From Glandiceps talaboti (Eukaryota > Hemichordata > Enteropneusta > Spengelidae): a stretch of DNA of 64,000 bases. The notes beneath the pieces were generated by a model that ran no database searches, was not told where the DNA came from, and saw only the letters and a program-made list of their open reading frames with translations. The stretch lies in contig NC_135556.1 of the NCBI RefSeq assembly GCF_964340395.1, forward strand, positions 2,299,001-2,363,000. Reading direction: 5' to 3'. The position numbers were made by a program, and so were the translations under genes. Positions 11,820 through 24,000 of the stretch are shown in pieces; within the stretch, counting starts at the first letter, position 1, and each line of letters opens with the position of its first letter.

Positions 11820-14353
11820 CATGGCCGTAGCCTGACCAAAATGCCAGGGGGGACAGAACTTTGTCTTGGTGCAATCATTCATTTAAAATTTAGAAAGGTG
11901 GCTAATTTACATAAATGTGCATGAAATTTACATAATATATATTTTGCCATACACAATTAAATATCATATGTAAAGCCAGAAAAAAAAGCTGGTTAACGGG
12001 CAACCTAACCCATCACATTGGGTAGGTAGGTCGATTTTATTTTTTCACAATGATTGACAGGATGTAAAAACAAACCATATATAATGATAGCAAAAATATT
12101 TCAGGTCGAGTTTAGATAGAACATATTCAGTCATCTTGATACTATCTCATGCAATTTGTCTGCATAGCTACAGTTAGGAAATGTACACAGTTTACGGTTA
12201 AACAAATTTTGTAGCTCATCTCACCTTCTCAAAAAATGTTAAGCTCCACCAAACGAAACTGAAGCATTATTTTAGCCACCCCTTCTGTCACCTACACTAC
12301 AGTGGATATAAAATTATATGGTACAATGATACATTAAAATAATAGTGATAACCAACCACAGTAATTCCCCGAACGAGATTACTTTACACAGGATGTGGCT
12401 TCCACATGCACAAGGAGATGTCTCTAATTAGCTCTAACCTATACACAGGGAGGTACTTAGCCAGCCACCTCCCATTCAGTCTTGCTGCTAGACGTTCGGG
12501 CTTTATAAGCGAACGAAGATCGCAGTGAGGGCTTGCCCGAACATGGATGTTCCATCCTCGATAGCGATGTTCGGTCGTGTGTCGTATTGTATCGGAAGAA
12601 CATCCGAGGTCTAGCAGATAGACCACCTCCCATCTTGTTTTGGGAGAAAGACCTTGATTGCTACTGATTGGAAGGAGACAACTCCAAAGGTCAAAACAAA
12701 TTGAAAATAAGACAGTATAGGAGGCCATTTAGAGGCATAAAATATCAAACCATAGACATAATTTAAATAAAGTCTTACAATACTTGTATATGTAATGAAA
12801 TACCAGAATTGAAACAATTAAGCTATGCATTACATATTATCTGGAAGTATATTTTGTTATGGCAAAGCTGAAAGATATTTTGTGGATGTGCACTTGGTAA
12901 ATGACTTCTCCTGACATTTAATTTGGTTCCAAAAAATCCCGAATAAAGAGCAAAACATTTCAAGACTTTCAGACTTTTGATGGCCCAATGACTGCTCAGC
13001 CCACTCCAATGGGCGTAAACTTTTGTTCAATTCTTTTTAGTGCACATTGGATATGCAACAGCTTAATTTAATCTCAATTCATGCTTGTATGCATCATCAG
13101 AGCCAAGTAAACCACTACATAAGATATTATATAATTTGGAATAGATTCAAATGTATATTGTTACATCTACTATTCAGAAAATATTTTTTTCTAAATATCC
13201 TTAATTTTGAAACAAAATGTGCATTTTACTGACATGCAAAGCCCGCATGGGGATATATCGTCCATCACCAAAAAATATATATGGGTAGGTTGAGCAGCTT
13301 TTTCATTTTTTTCTGGCCTATAATGTCGTATTTTTCAAGATATCACATTCAAAGTAAAAAATAAACTTTTTAAAAATAAAAAAAAAATTGGATGGTGCTT
13401 TCTCAAATAAGTAACACAACAAAATAATTCTTTTTTTGCCCAACTCCTAAAACGTTTATGACCTCGTTTATGTTGGAACCCAAGGTGAACTCAGTGGATT
13501 CTCCTTGTCATTATCATTATAATTATAATTTGGATTTTGATGTCGAAGGTACAGCTCTGTTTACAATTTCAGGGCCATTCTTAGCAAATTGTCGCTTCAA
13601 ACTGAATTGCGGAATAATGCTAGTGTCAGTACAATGAGATAATTATATCAAAACAACATTTCAACCAGAGACAACGTCGAACACAATTGAAATTGGATCA
13701 TAAACTGCGTACCTAGTTTAATAGTTTTTCAGGGCCACCAAATATTCCAAAAAGAGATCTGCCGTTTTATCAGTAAATGTTTTAATATAAGGAACAAGAT
13801 GTAAATGAGACCAAGCGCATCTTCGGAGTCACCGCATGGCGGCATGCATGCAGCATAGCGGCGACCTCACGTTGAAAGACTTTTTCCGCCTTTTTTAGAG
13901 GGGTTTCACCCTCTGACATTATTGCTACTTGCTAACTACAATTTAATGAAGGAGACTTTCAAGACTACTGTTACTCGAGGAAAATACACAGTGCGTGTGC
14001 GCACACTTTTTGTACTTTCCCGCAAAAAGAATTTTTAATTTGCCATACTGCAAAAAGTTACAATTTTTAACTGGACACATTTTTAGTCACAGTTAAGCCA
14101 GCGTACAATAGCGATCATATAAGATATAAGATACATATTAGCGAGGAGTCAGTACAGTGTACAGTCTTTTTTTGACTTTAGTGAACCATCAATAAATCGC
14201 GCATGCTAAGAATAGTCACGTAAATAACGATTTTAATAACATCGCTATGTATTCAAAAAGAAGTTTTATTCTTTCCCTTTTCCTAAAAATCTCAGTGGGG
14301 CAGCTGCCCCCCCCCCCCTGGACCCCCCCCCCCCCACGCAGGCTACGGTACTG
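11820..14353. mobile_element. possible 2.5-kb DNA-transposon remnant
   Basis: The left end (CATGGCCGTAGCCTG, 11820-11834) and the reverse complement of the right end (14339-14353, CAGTACCGTAGCCTG) share a 15-bp imperfect terminal inverted repeat. C/G-rich runs lie just inside the right end (14309-14336), a layout seen in some non-autonomous DNA elements. The interior has no recognisable transposase. Open frames such as 12384-12728 on the minus strand have no family match that I can name. I found no clean target-site duplication, so the boundaries are tentative. Confidence 0.35.
14265..14270 (-). promoter_or_regulatory. candidate poly(A) signal of esterase-like gene 1
   Basis: AATAAA on the minus strand, 277 bp past the stop codon of gene 1. 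It is the first canonical hexamer I found downstream. It falls inside the putative transposon remnant. Confidence 0.35.
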
Positions 14354-14547
14354 ATGTGTCAGAACATATCAATATATTGATTATAAACTTTGTATTGCCA
14401 TATTTAGCGAAGGCAAATATTACTACTTATAGTACTAGTGATAACGAAATCTAGGAATCATAACACCTTGCGAAGTACCAATAACGTGTCTGACAGTGGT
14501 CAAATATCGATTTACAGATCACTGAAAGGTCATTCATATTACGTCAC

Positions 14548-15034
14548 TTATTCTAATTCCGTGATGTTATTTTCAGCTTCTTGTTTCCCGGCTCCATTAC
14601 TAACAGCCGATCTAGATTGCCCGTTGTTCAGAGAGTCGGCCACATTCTCTAGCCTTTCATTTATGTTACCTATTTTCTTATACTCGCGGCTTATGTTATT
14701 CACTTTCGCATGATAACCACAGAGGGCGCCACACAATAAGAATATAAACACACAAAGAATGATAACTATTGCGATGAATGCTTGGATCAATGTCGACGTT
14801 TGACTCAGCGTTAACGAAAGTCCGAGATCTTTGCCAACAACATCTATACAGTTTGTTGGAAACAGTGGACACGATGTTGATGACAAGAACAGTATATAGT
14901 CGAGCCAGAAAACCACGTCAGCAGCCATGGGGTGGTGATCAACGGTAACGGTGAGGTCAATGTCCAGGTATTCCTCTGCCATTGGTGTATATTCTGGCCA
15001 TGTAACGTCAACAGTGTCACCATCATTTGGGTTT
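14548..15034 (-). CDS. esterase-like gene 1, exon 2 (membrane anchor and tail)
   Basis: This exon encodes residues 507-667 of gene 1. The acceptor TTTCAG|A supplies the last base of the split Gly codon (phase 2), giving ...FAKTG|NPNDGDTVDVTWPEY, the expected continuation of a cholinesterase/neuroligin fold (the WPxY block closes the hydrolase domain). A membrane-proximal segment with paired cysteines (C561, C568) follows, then one hydrophobic helix at about 588-611 (LIQAFIAIVIILCVFIFLLC) and a 56-residue cytoplasmic tail. The tail has a charged helical stretch (REYKKIGNINERLENVADSL) and ends in ITELE. The tail and helix are conserved in gene 2 (29995-30472). The stop TAA is at 14548-14550. 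The product is inferred to be a type I membrane protein. Confidence 0.85.
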
Positions 15035-18000
15035 CTGAAATTATCAACAACAAACAATCTGGTCGATTCTATCTACGCCAAGGAGGGAAACTAGTGGTCA
15101 TCAGGAGGGAAGATGTACAGGGATGGAAGGAAAGACAGTGAAAGTACTGTTAAGAAAAATGAGATAGGGAATGAGGAGGAGAGAAAAGAAATGGGGAGTA
15201 GAGAAGAGAAATGGGGAGGAGAGAAGGGAAATGGGAGTAGAGAATAGAAATGGGGAGTAGAGAAGAGAAATTGGAAGAAGAGAAAAGAGATGGGAGTAGA
15301 GAAGAGAAATGGGGAGTAGAGAAGGGAAATGGGGAGGAGAGAAGGCAAATGGGAGTAGAGAAGAGAAATGGGGAGTAGAGAAGAGAAATTGGAAGAAGAG
15401 AAAAGAGATGGGAGTAGAGAAGAGAAATGGGGAGTAGAGAAGAGAAATGGGGAGTAGAGAAGGGAAATGGGGAGTAGAGAAGGGAAATGGGGAGTAGAGA
15501 AGAGAAATTGGAAGAAGAGAAAAGAGATTGGAGTAGAGAAGAGAAATGGGGAGTAGAGAAGGGAAATGGGGAGGAGAGAAAAGAGACGGGAAGTAGAGAA
15601 GGGAAATTGGGAGTAGAGTAGGGAAATGGGAAGTAGAGAAGAGAATGGGGAGTAGAGAAAAGAGATGGGAAGTAGAGAAGGGAAATGGGGAGTAGAGAAG
15701 GGAAATGGGAAGTAGAGAAGAGAATGGGGAGTGGAGGAAAGAGATGGGAAGTAGAGAAGGGAAATGGGAGTAGAGAAGGGAAATGGGGAGGAGAGAAAAA
15801 AGAGATGGGAAGTAGAGAAGGGAAATGGGAGTAGAGAAGAGAAATGAGGAGTAGAGAAGAGAAATTGGGAGTAGAGAAAAGAGATGGGAAGTAGAGAAGG
15901 GAAATGGGAAGTAGAGAAGAGAATAGGGAGTAGAGAAGGGAAATGTGGAGTAGAGAAGAGAATCGGGAGTAGAGAAGGGAAATGGGGAGTAGAGAAAAGA
16001 GATGGAAAGTAGAGAAGGGAAATGGGGAGTAGAGAAGGGAAATGGGGAGTAGAGAAGGGAATGGGGAGTAGAGAAGGGAAATGGGGAGTAGAGAAAAGAG
16101 ATGGGAAGTAGAGAAGGGAAATCGGGAGTAGAGAAGGGAAATGGGGGTAGAGAAGGGAAATGGGGAGTCGAGAAGGAAATGGGGAGCAGAGAAAAGAGAG
16201 GGAAATGGGGAGTAGAGAAGGGAAATGGGGAGAAGAGAAGGGAAATGGGGAGGAGAGAAAAGAGATGGGAAGTAGAGAAGGGAAATGGGGAGGAGAGAAG
16301 GCAAATGGGAGTAGAGAAGAGAAATGGGGAGTAGAGAAGAGAAATTGGAAGAAGAGAAAAGAGATGGGAGTAGAGAAGAGAAATGGGGAGTAGAGAAGAG
16401 AAATGGGGAGTAGAGAAGGGAAATGGGGAGTAGAGAAGGGAAATGGGGAGTAGAGAAGAGAAATTGGAAGAAGAGAAAAGAGATGGGAGTAGAGAAGAGA
16501 AATGGGGAGTAGAGAAGGGAAATGGGGAGGAGAGAAAAGAGACGGAAAGTAGAGAAGGGAAATTGGGAGTAGAGTAGGGAAATGGGAAGTAGAGAAGAGA
16601 ATGGGGAGTAGAGAAAAGAGATGGGAAGTAGAGAAGGGAAATGGGGAGTAGAGAAGGGAAATGGGAAGTAGAGAAGAGAATGGGGAGTGGAGGAAAGAGA
16701 TGGGAAGTAGAGAAGGGAAATGGGAGTAGAGAAGGGAAATGGGGAGGAGAGAAAAAAGAGATGGGAAGTAGAGAAGGGAAATGGGAGTAGAGAAGAGAAA
16801 TGAGGAGTAGAGAAGAGAAATTGGGAGTAGAGAAAAGAGATGGGAAGTAGAGAAGGGAAATGGGAAGTAGAGAAGAGAATAGGGAGTAGAGAAGGGAAAT
16901 GTGGAGTAGAGAAGAGAATCGGGAGTAGAGAAGGGAAATGGGGAGTAGAGAAAAGAGATGGAAAGTAGAGAAGGGAAATGGGGAGTAGAGAAGGGAAATG
17001 GGGAGTAGAGAAGGGAATGGGGAGTAGAGAAGGGAAATGGGGAGTAGAGAAAAGAGATGGGAAGTAGAGAAGGGAAATCGGGAGTAGAGAAGGGAAATGG
17101 GGGTAGAGAAGGGAAATGGGGAGTCGAGAAGGAAATGGGGAGCAGAGAAAAGAGAGGGAAATGGGGAGTAGAGAAGGGAAATGGGGAGAAGAGAAGGGAA
17201 ATGGGGAGGAGAGAAAAGAGATGGGAAGTAGAGAAGGGAAATTGGGAGCAGAGAAGGGAAATGGGAAGTAGAGAAGAGAATGGGGAGTAGAGAAGGGAAA
17301 TGGGGAGTAGAGAAAAGAGATGGGAAGTAGAGAAGGGAAATGGGGAGTAGAGAAGGGAAATGGGAAGTAGAGAAGGGAATGGGGAGTAGAGAAGGGGAAT
17401 GGGGAGTCGAGAAGGGAAATGGGGAGTCGAGAAGGGAATGGGGAGTAGAGAAAAGAGATGGGAAGTAGAGAAGGGAAATGGGGAGTAGACAAAAGAGATG
17501 GAAAGTAGAGAAGGGAAATGGGGAGTAGAGAAGGGAAATGGGGAGTAGAGAAGGGAATGGGGAGTAGAGAAGGGAAATGGGGAGTAGAGAAAAGAGATGG
17601 GAAGTAGAGAAGGGAAATCGGGAGTAGAGAAGGGAAATGGGGGGTAGAGAAGGGAAATGGAGAGTCGAGAAGGAAATGGGGAGCAGAGAAAAGAGAGGGA
17701 AATGGGGAGTAGAGAAGGGAAATGGGGAGAAGAGAAGGGAAATGGGGAGGAGAGAAAAGAGATGGGAAGTAGAGAAGGGAAATTGGGAGTAGAGAAGGGA
17801 AATGGGAAGTAGAGAAGAGAATGGGGAGTAGAGAAGGGAAATGGGGAGTAGAGAAAAGAGATGGGAAGTAGAGAAGGGAAATTGGGAGTAGAGAAGGCAA
17901 ATGGGAAGTAGAGAAGAGAAATGGGGAGTAGAGAAAAGAGATGGAAAGTAGAGAAGGGAAATGGGGAGTAGAGAAGGGAATAGGGAGTAGAGAAGGGAAA

Positions 18001-21000
18001 TGGGGAGTAGAGAAAAGAGATGGGAAGTAGAGAAGGGAAATCGGGAGTAGAGAAGGGAAATGGGGGTAGAGAAGGGAAATGGGGAGTCGAGAAGGAAATG
18101 GGGAGCAGAGAAAAGAGAGGGAAATGGGGAGTAGAGAAGGGAAATGGGGAGAAGAGAAGGGAAATGGGGAGGAGAGAAAAGAGATGGGAAGTAGAGAAGG
18201 GAAATTGGGAGTAGAGAAGGGAAATGGGAAGTAGAGAAGGGAAATGGGGAGTAGAGAAAAGAGATGGGAAGTAGAGAAGGGAAATTGGGAGTAGAGAAGG
18301 CAAATGGGAAGTAGAGAAGAGAAATGGGGAGTAGAGAAAAGAGATGGAAAGTAGAGAAGGGAAATGGGGAGTAGAGAAGGGAATAGGGAGTAGAGAAGGG
18401 AAATGGGGAGTAGAGAAAAGAGATGGGAAGTAGAGAAGGGAAATCGGGAGTAGAGAAGGGAAATGGGGGTAGAGAAGGGAAATGGGGAGTCGAGAAGGAA
18501 ATGGGGAGCAGAGAAAAGAGAGGGAAATGGGGAGTAGAGAAGGGAAATGGGGAGAAGAGAAGGGAAATGGGGAGGAGAGAAAAGAGATGGGAAGTAGAGA
18601 AGGGAAATTGGGAGTAGAGAAGGGAAATGGGAAGTAGAGAAGAGAATGGGGAGTAGAGAAGGGAAATGGGGAGTAGAGAAAAGAGATGGGAAGTAGAGAA
18701 GGGAAATTGGGAGTAGAGAAAGCAAATGGGAAGTAGAGAAGAGAATGGGGAGTAGAGAAGGGGAATGGGGAGTCGAGAAGGGAAATGGGGAGTCGAGAAG
18801 GGAATGGGGAGTAGAGAAAAGAGATGGGAAGTAGAGAAGGGAAATGGGGAGTAGACAAAAGAGATGGAAAGTAGAGAAGGGAAATGGGGAGTAGAGAAGG
18901 GAAATGGGGAGTAGAGAAGGGAATGGGGAGTAGAGAAGGGAAATGGGGAGTAGAGAAAAGAGATGGGAAGTAGAGAAGGGAAATCGGGAGTAGAGAAGGG
19001 AAATGGGGGGTAGAGAAGGGAAATGGAGAGTCGAGAAGGAAATGGGGAGCAGAGAAAAGAGAGGGAAATGGGGAGTAGAGAAGGGAAATGGGGAGAAGAG
19101 AAGGGAAATGGGGAGGAGAGAAAAGAGATGGGAAGTAGAGAAGGGAAATTGGGAGTAGAGAAGGGAAATGGGAAGTAGAGAAGAGAATGGGGAGTAGAGA
19201 AGGGAAATGGGGAGTAGAGAAAAGAGATGGGAAGTAGAGAAGGGAAATTGGGAGTAGAGAAGGCAAATGGGAAGTAGAGAAGAGAAATGGGGAGTAGAGA
19301 AAAGAGATGGAAAGTAGAGAAGGGAAATGGGGAGTAGAGAAGGGAATAGGGAGTAGAGAAGGGAAATGGGGAGTAGAGAAAAGAGATGGGAAGTAGAGAA
19401 GGGAAATCGGGAGTAGAGAAGGGAAATGGGGGTAGAGAAGGGAAATGGGGAGTCGAGAAGGAAATGGGGAGCAGAGAAAAGAGAGGGAAATGGGGAGTAG
19501 AGAAGGGAAATGGGGAGAAGAGAAGGGAAATGGGGAGGAGAGAAAAGAGATGGGAAGTAGAGAAGGGAAATTGGGAGTAGAGAAGGGAAATGGGAAGTAG
19601 AGAAGGGAAATGGGGAGTAGAGAAAAGAGATGGGAAGTAGAGAAGGGAAATTGGGAGTAGAGAAGGCAAATGGGAAGTAGAGAAGAGAAATGGGGAGTAG
19701 AGAAAAGAGATGGAAAGTAGAGAAGGGAAATGGGGAGTAGAGAAGGGAATAGGGAGTAGAGAAGGGAAATGGGGAGTAGAGAAAAGAGATGGGAAGTAGA
19801 GAAGGGAAATCGGGAGTAGAGAAGGGAAATGGGGGTAGAGAAGGGAAATGGGGAGTCGAGAAGGAAATGGGGAGCAGAGAAAAGAGAGGGAAATGGGGAG
19901 TAGAGAAGGGAAATGGGGAGAAGAGAAGGGAAATGGGGAGGAGAGAAAAGAGATGGGAAGTAGAGAAGGGAAATTGGGAGTAGAGAAGGGAAATGGGAAG
20001 TAGAGAAGAGAATGGGGAGTAGAGAAGGGAAATGGGGAGTAGAGAAAAGAGATGGGAAGTAGAGAAGGGAAATTGGGAGTAGAGAAAGCAAATGGGAAGT
20101 AGAGAAGAGAATGGGAGGAGAGAAGGGAAATGGGGAGTAGAGAAAAGAGATGGGGAGTAGAGAAGGGAAATGGGGGTAGAGGAGGGAAATGGGAAGTAGA
20201 GAAGGGAAATGGGGAGTAGACAAGGGAAATGGGGAGTAGAGAAGGGGAATGGGGAGTCGAGAAGGGAAATGGGGAGTCGAGAAGGGAATGGGGAGTAGAG
20301 AAAAGAGATGGGAAGTAGAAAAGGGAAATGGGGAGTAGAGAAAAGAGATGGAAAGTAGAGAAGGGAAATGGGGAGTAGAGAAGGGAATGGGGAGTAGAGA
20401 AGGGAAATCGGGAGTAGAGAAGGGAAATGGGGGGTAGAGAAGGGAAATGGAGAGTCGAGAAGGAAATGGGGAGCAGAGAAAAGAGGGAAATGGGGAGTAG
20501 AGAAGGGAAATGGGGAGAAGAGAAGGGAAATGGGGAGGAGAGAAAAGAGATGGGAAGTAGAGAAGGGAAATTGGGAGTAGAGAAGGGAAATGGGAAGTAG
20601 AGAAGAGAATGGGGAGTAGAGAAGGGAAATGGGGAGTAGAGAAAAGAGATGGGAAGTAGAGAAGGGAAATTGGGAGTAGAGAAGGCAAATGGGAAGTAGA
20701 GAAGAGAAATGGGGAGTAGAGAAAAGAGATGGAAAGTAGAGAAGGGAAATGGGGAGTAGAGAAGGGAATGGGGAGTAGAGAAGGGAAATGGGGAGTAGAG
20801 AAAAGAGATGGGAAGTAGAGAAGGGAAATCGGGAGTAGAGAAGGGAAATGGGGGTAGAGAAGGGAAATGGGGAGTCGAGAAGGAAATGGGGAGCAGAGAA
20901 AAGAGAGGGAAATGGGGAGTAGAGAAGGGAAATGGGGAGAAGAGAAAAGAGATGGGAAGTAGAGAAGGGAAATGGGAAGTAGAGAAGAGAAATAGGAAGT

Positions 21001-24000
21001 AGAGAAAAGAGATGGGAAGTAGAGAAGGGAAATTGGGAGTAGAGAAGGGAAATGGGAAGTAGAGAAGAGAATGGGGAGTAGAGAAAAGAGATGGGAAGTA
21101 GAGAAGCGAAATGGGGAGTAGAGAAGGGAAATGGGAGTAGAGAAGGGAAATGAGGAGTAGAGAAGGCAAATGGGAGTAGAGAATAGAAATGGGGAGGAGA
21201 GAAAAGAGATGGGGAGTAGAGAAGGGAAATGGGGGTAGAGGAGGGAAATGGGAAGTAGAGAAGGGAAATGGGGAGTAGACAAGGGAAATGGGGAGTAGAG
21301 AAGGGGAATGGGGAGTCGAGAAGGGAAATGGGGAGTCGAGAAGGGAATGGGGAGTAGAGAAAAGAGATGGGAAGTAGAAAAGGGAAATGGGGAGTAGAGA
21401 AAAGAGATGGAAAGTAGAGAAGGGAAATGGGGAGTAGAGAAGGGAATGGGGAGTAGAGAAGGGAAATGGGGAGTAGAGAAAAGAGATGGGAAGTAGAGAA
21501 GGGAAATCGGGAGTAAAGAAGGGAAATGGGGGGTAGAGAAGGGAAATGGGGAGAAGAGAAGGGAAATGGGGAGGAGAGAAAAGAGATGGGAAGTAGAGAA
21601 GGGAAATTGGGAGTAGAGAAGGGAAATGGGAAGTAGAGAAGAGAATGGGGAGTAGAGAAGGGAAATGGGGAGTAGAGAAAAGAGATGGGAAGTAGAGAAG
21701 GGAAATTGGGAGTAGAGAAAGCAAATGGGGAGTACAGAAGAGAATGGGGAGTAGAGAAGGGGAATGGGGAGTAGAGAAGGGAAATGGGAAGTAGAGAAGG
21801 GAAATGGGGAGTAGAGAAGGGAAATGGGGAGTAGATAAGGGAAATGGGGGGTAGAGAAGGGAAATGGGGGTAGAGAAGGGAAATGGGGGTAGAGAAGGGA
21901 AATGGGAAGTAGAGAAGGGAAATGGGGAGTAGACAAGGGAAATGGGGAGTAGAGAAGGGGAATGGGGAGTCGAGAAGGGAAATGGGGAGTCGAGAAGGGA
22001 ATGGGGAGTAGAGAAAAGAGATGGGAAGTAGAGAAGGGAAATGGGGAGTAGAGAAAAGAGATGGAAAGTAGAGAAGGGAAATGGGGAGTAGAGAAGGGAA
22101 ATGGGGAGTAGAGAAGGGAAATGGGGAGTAGAGAAAAGAGATGGGAAGTAGAGAAGGGAAATCGGGAGTAGAGAAGGGAAATGGGGGGTAGAGAAGGGAA
22201 ATGGGGAGTCGAGAAGGAAATGGGGAGCAGAGAAAAGAGAGGGAAATGGGGAGTAGAGAAGGGAAATGGGGAGGAGAGAAAAGAGATGGGAAGTAGAGAA
22301 GGGAAATTGGGAGTAGAGAAGGGAAATGGGAAGTAGAGAAGAGAATGGGGAGTAGAGAAGGGAAATGGGGAGTAGAGAAAAGAGATGGGAAGTAGAGAAG
22401 GGAAATTGGGAGTAGAGAAGGCAAATGGGAAGTAGAGAAGAGAATGTGGAGTAGAGAAGGGGAATGGGGAGTAGAGAAAAGAGATGGGGAGTAGAGAAGG
22501 GAAATGGGGGGTAGAGAAGGGAAATGGGAAGTAGAGAAGGGAAATGGGGAGTAGACAAGGGAAATGGGGAGTAGAGAAGGGGAATGGGGAGTCGAGAAGG
22601 GAAATGGGGAGTCGAGAAGGGAATGGGGAGTAGAGAAAAGAGATGGAAAGTAGAGAAGGGAAATGGGGAGTAGAGAAGAGAATGGGAGTAGAGAAAAGAG
22701 ATGGGAAGTAGAGAAGGGAAATGGGGAGTAGAGAAGGGAAATGGGGGGAGAGAAAAGAGATGGGAAGTAGAGAAGGTAAATGGGGAGTAGAGAAGAGAAT
22801 GGGAGTAGAGAAGGGAAATGAGGAGTAGAAAAGGGAATGGGGAGTAGAGAAAAGAGATGGGAAGTAGAGAAGGGAAATTGGAAGTAGAGAAGGGAAATGG
22901 GAAAGAGAGAAAAGAGATGGGAAGTAGAGAAGGGAAATGGGGAGTAGAGAAGAGAATGGGGAGTAGAGAAAAGAGATGGGAAGTAGAGAAGGGAAATGGG
23001 GAGTAGATAAGGGAAATGGGGAGGAGAGAAAATAGATGGGAAGTAGAGAAGGGAAATGGGGAGTAGAGAAGAGAATGGGGAGTAGAGAACAGAGATGGGA
23101 AGTAGAGATGGGAAATGGGAAGTAGAGAAGGGAAATGGGGAGTAGAGAAGAGAATGGGGAGTATAGAAGGGAAATGAGGAGTAGAGAAGGGAATGGGGAG
23201 TAGAGAAAAGAGATGGGAAGTAGAGAAGGGAAATGGGAAGTAGAGAAGAGAAATAGGAAGTAGAGAAAAGAGATGGGAAGTAGAGAAGGGAAATTGGGAG
23301 TAGAGAAGGGAAATGGGAAGTAGAGAAGAGAATGGGGAGTAGAGAAGGGGAATGGGGAGTAGAGAAGCGAAATGGGGAGAAGAGAAGGGAAATGGGGAGG
23401 AGAGAAAAGAGATGGGAAGTAGAGAAGGGAAATTGGGAGTAGAGAAGGGAAATGGGAAGTAGAGAAGAGAATGGGGAGTAGAGAAGGGAATGGGGAGAAG
23501 AGAAGGGAAATGGGGAGGAGAGAAAAGAGATGGGAAGTAGAGAAGGGAAATTGGGAGTAGAGAAGGGAAATGGGAAGTAGAGAAGAGAATGGGGAGTAGA
23601 GAAAAGAGATGGGAAGTAGAGAAGCGAAATGGGGAGTAGAGAAGGGAAATGGGAAGTAGAGAAGAGAATGGGGAGTAGAGAAGGAAAATGGGGAGTAGAG
23701 AAGAGAATCCGGAGTAGAGAAGGGAAATGGGGAGTAGAGAAAACAGATGGGGAGTAGAGAAGGGAAATGGGGAGTAGAGAAGGGAAATGGGAAGTAGAGA
23801 AGGGAATGGGGAGTAGAGAAGGGAAATGGGGAGTAGAGAAAAGAGATTGGAAGTAGAGAAGGGAAATGGGGAGTAGAGAAGGGAAATGGGAAGTAGAGAA
23901 GGGAATGGGGAGTAGAGAAAACAGATGGGGAGTAGAGAAGGGAAATGGGGAGTAGAGAAGGGAAATGGGGAGTAGAGAAGGGAAATGGGGAGTAGAGAAG

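Noticed and set aside
12384-12728. 114-codon minus frame as a gene
   Set aside because: No family resemblance, no convincing splice sites and it lies within a probable transposon remnant.
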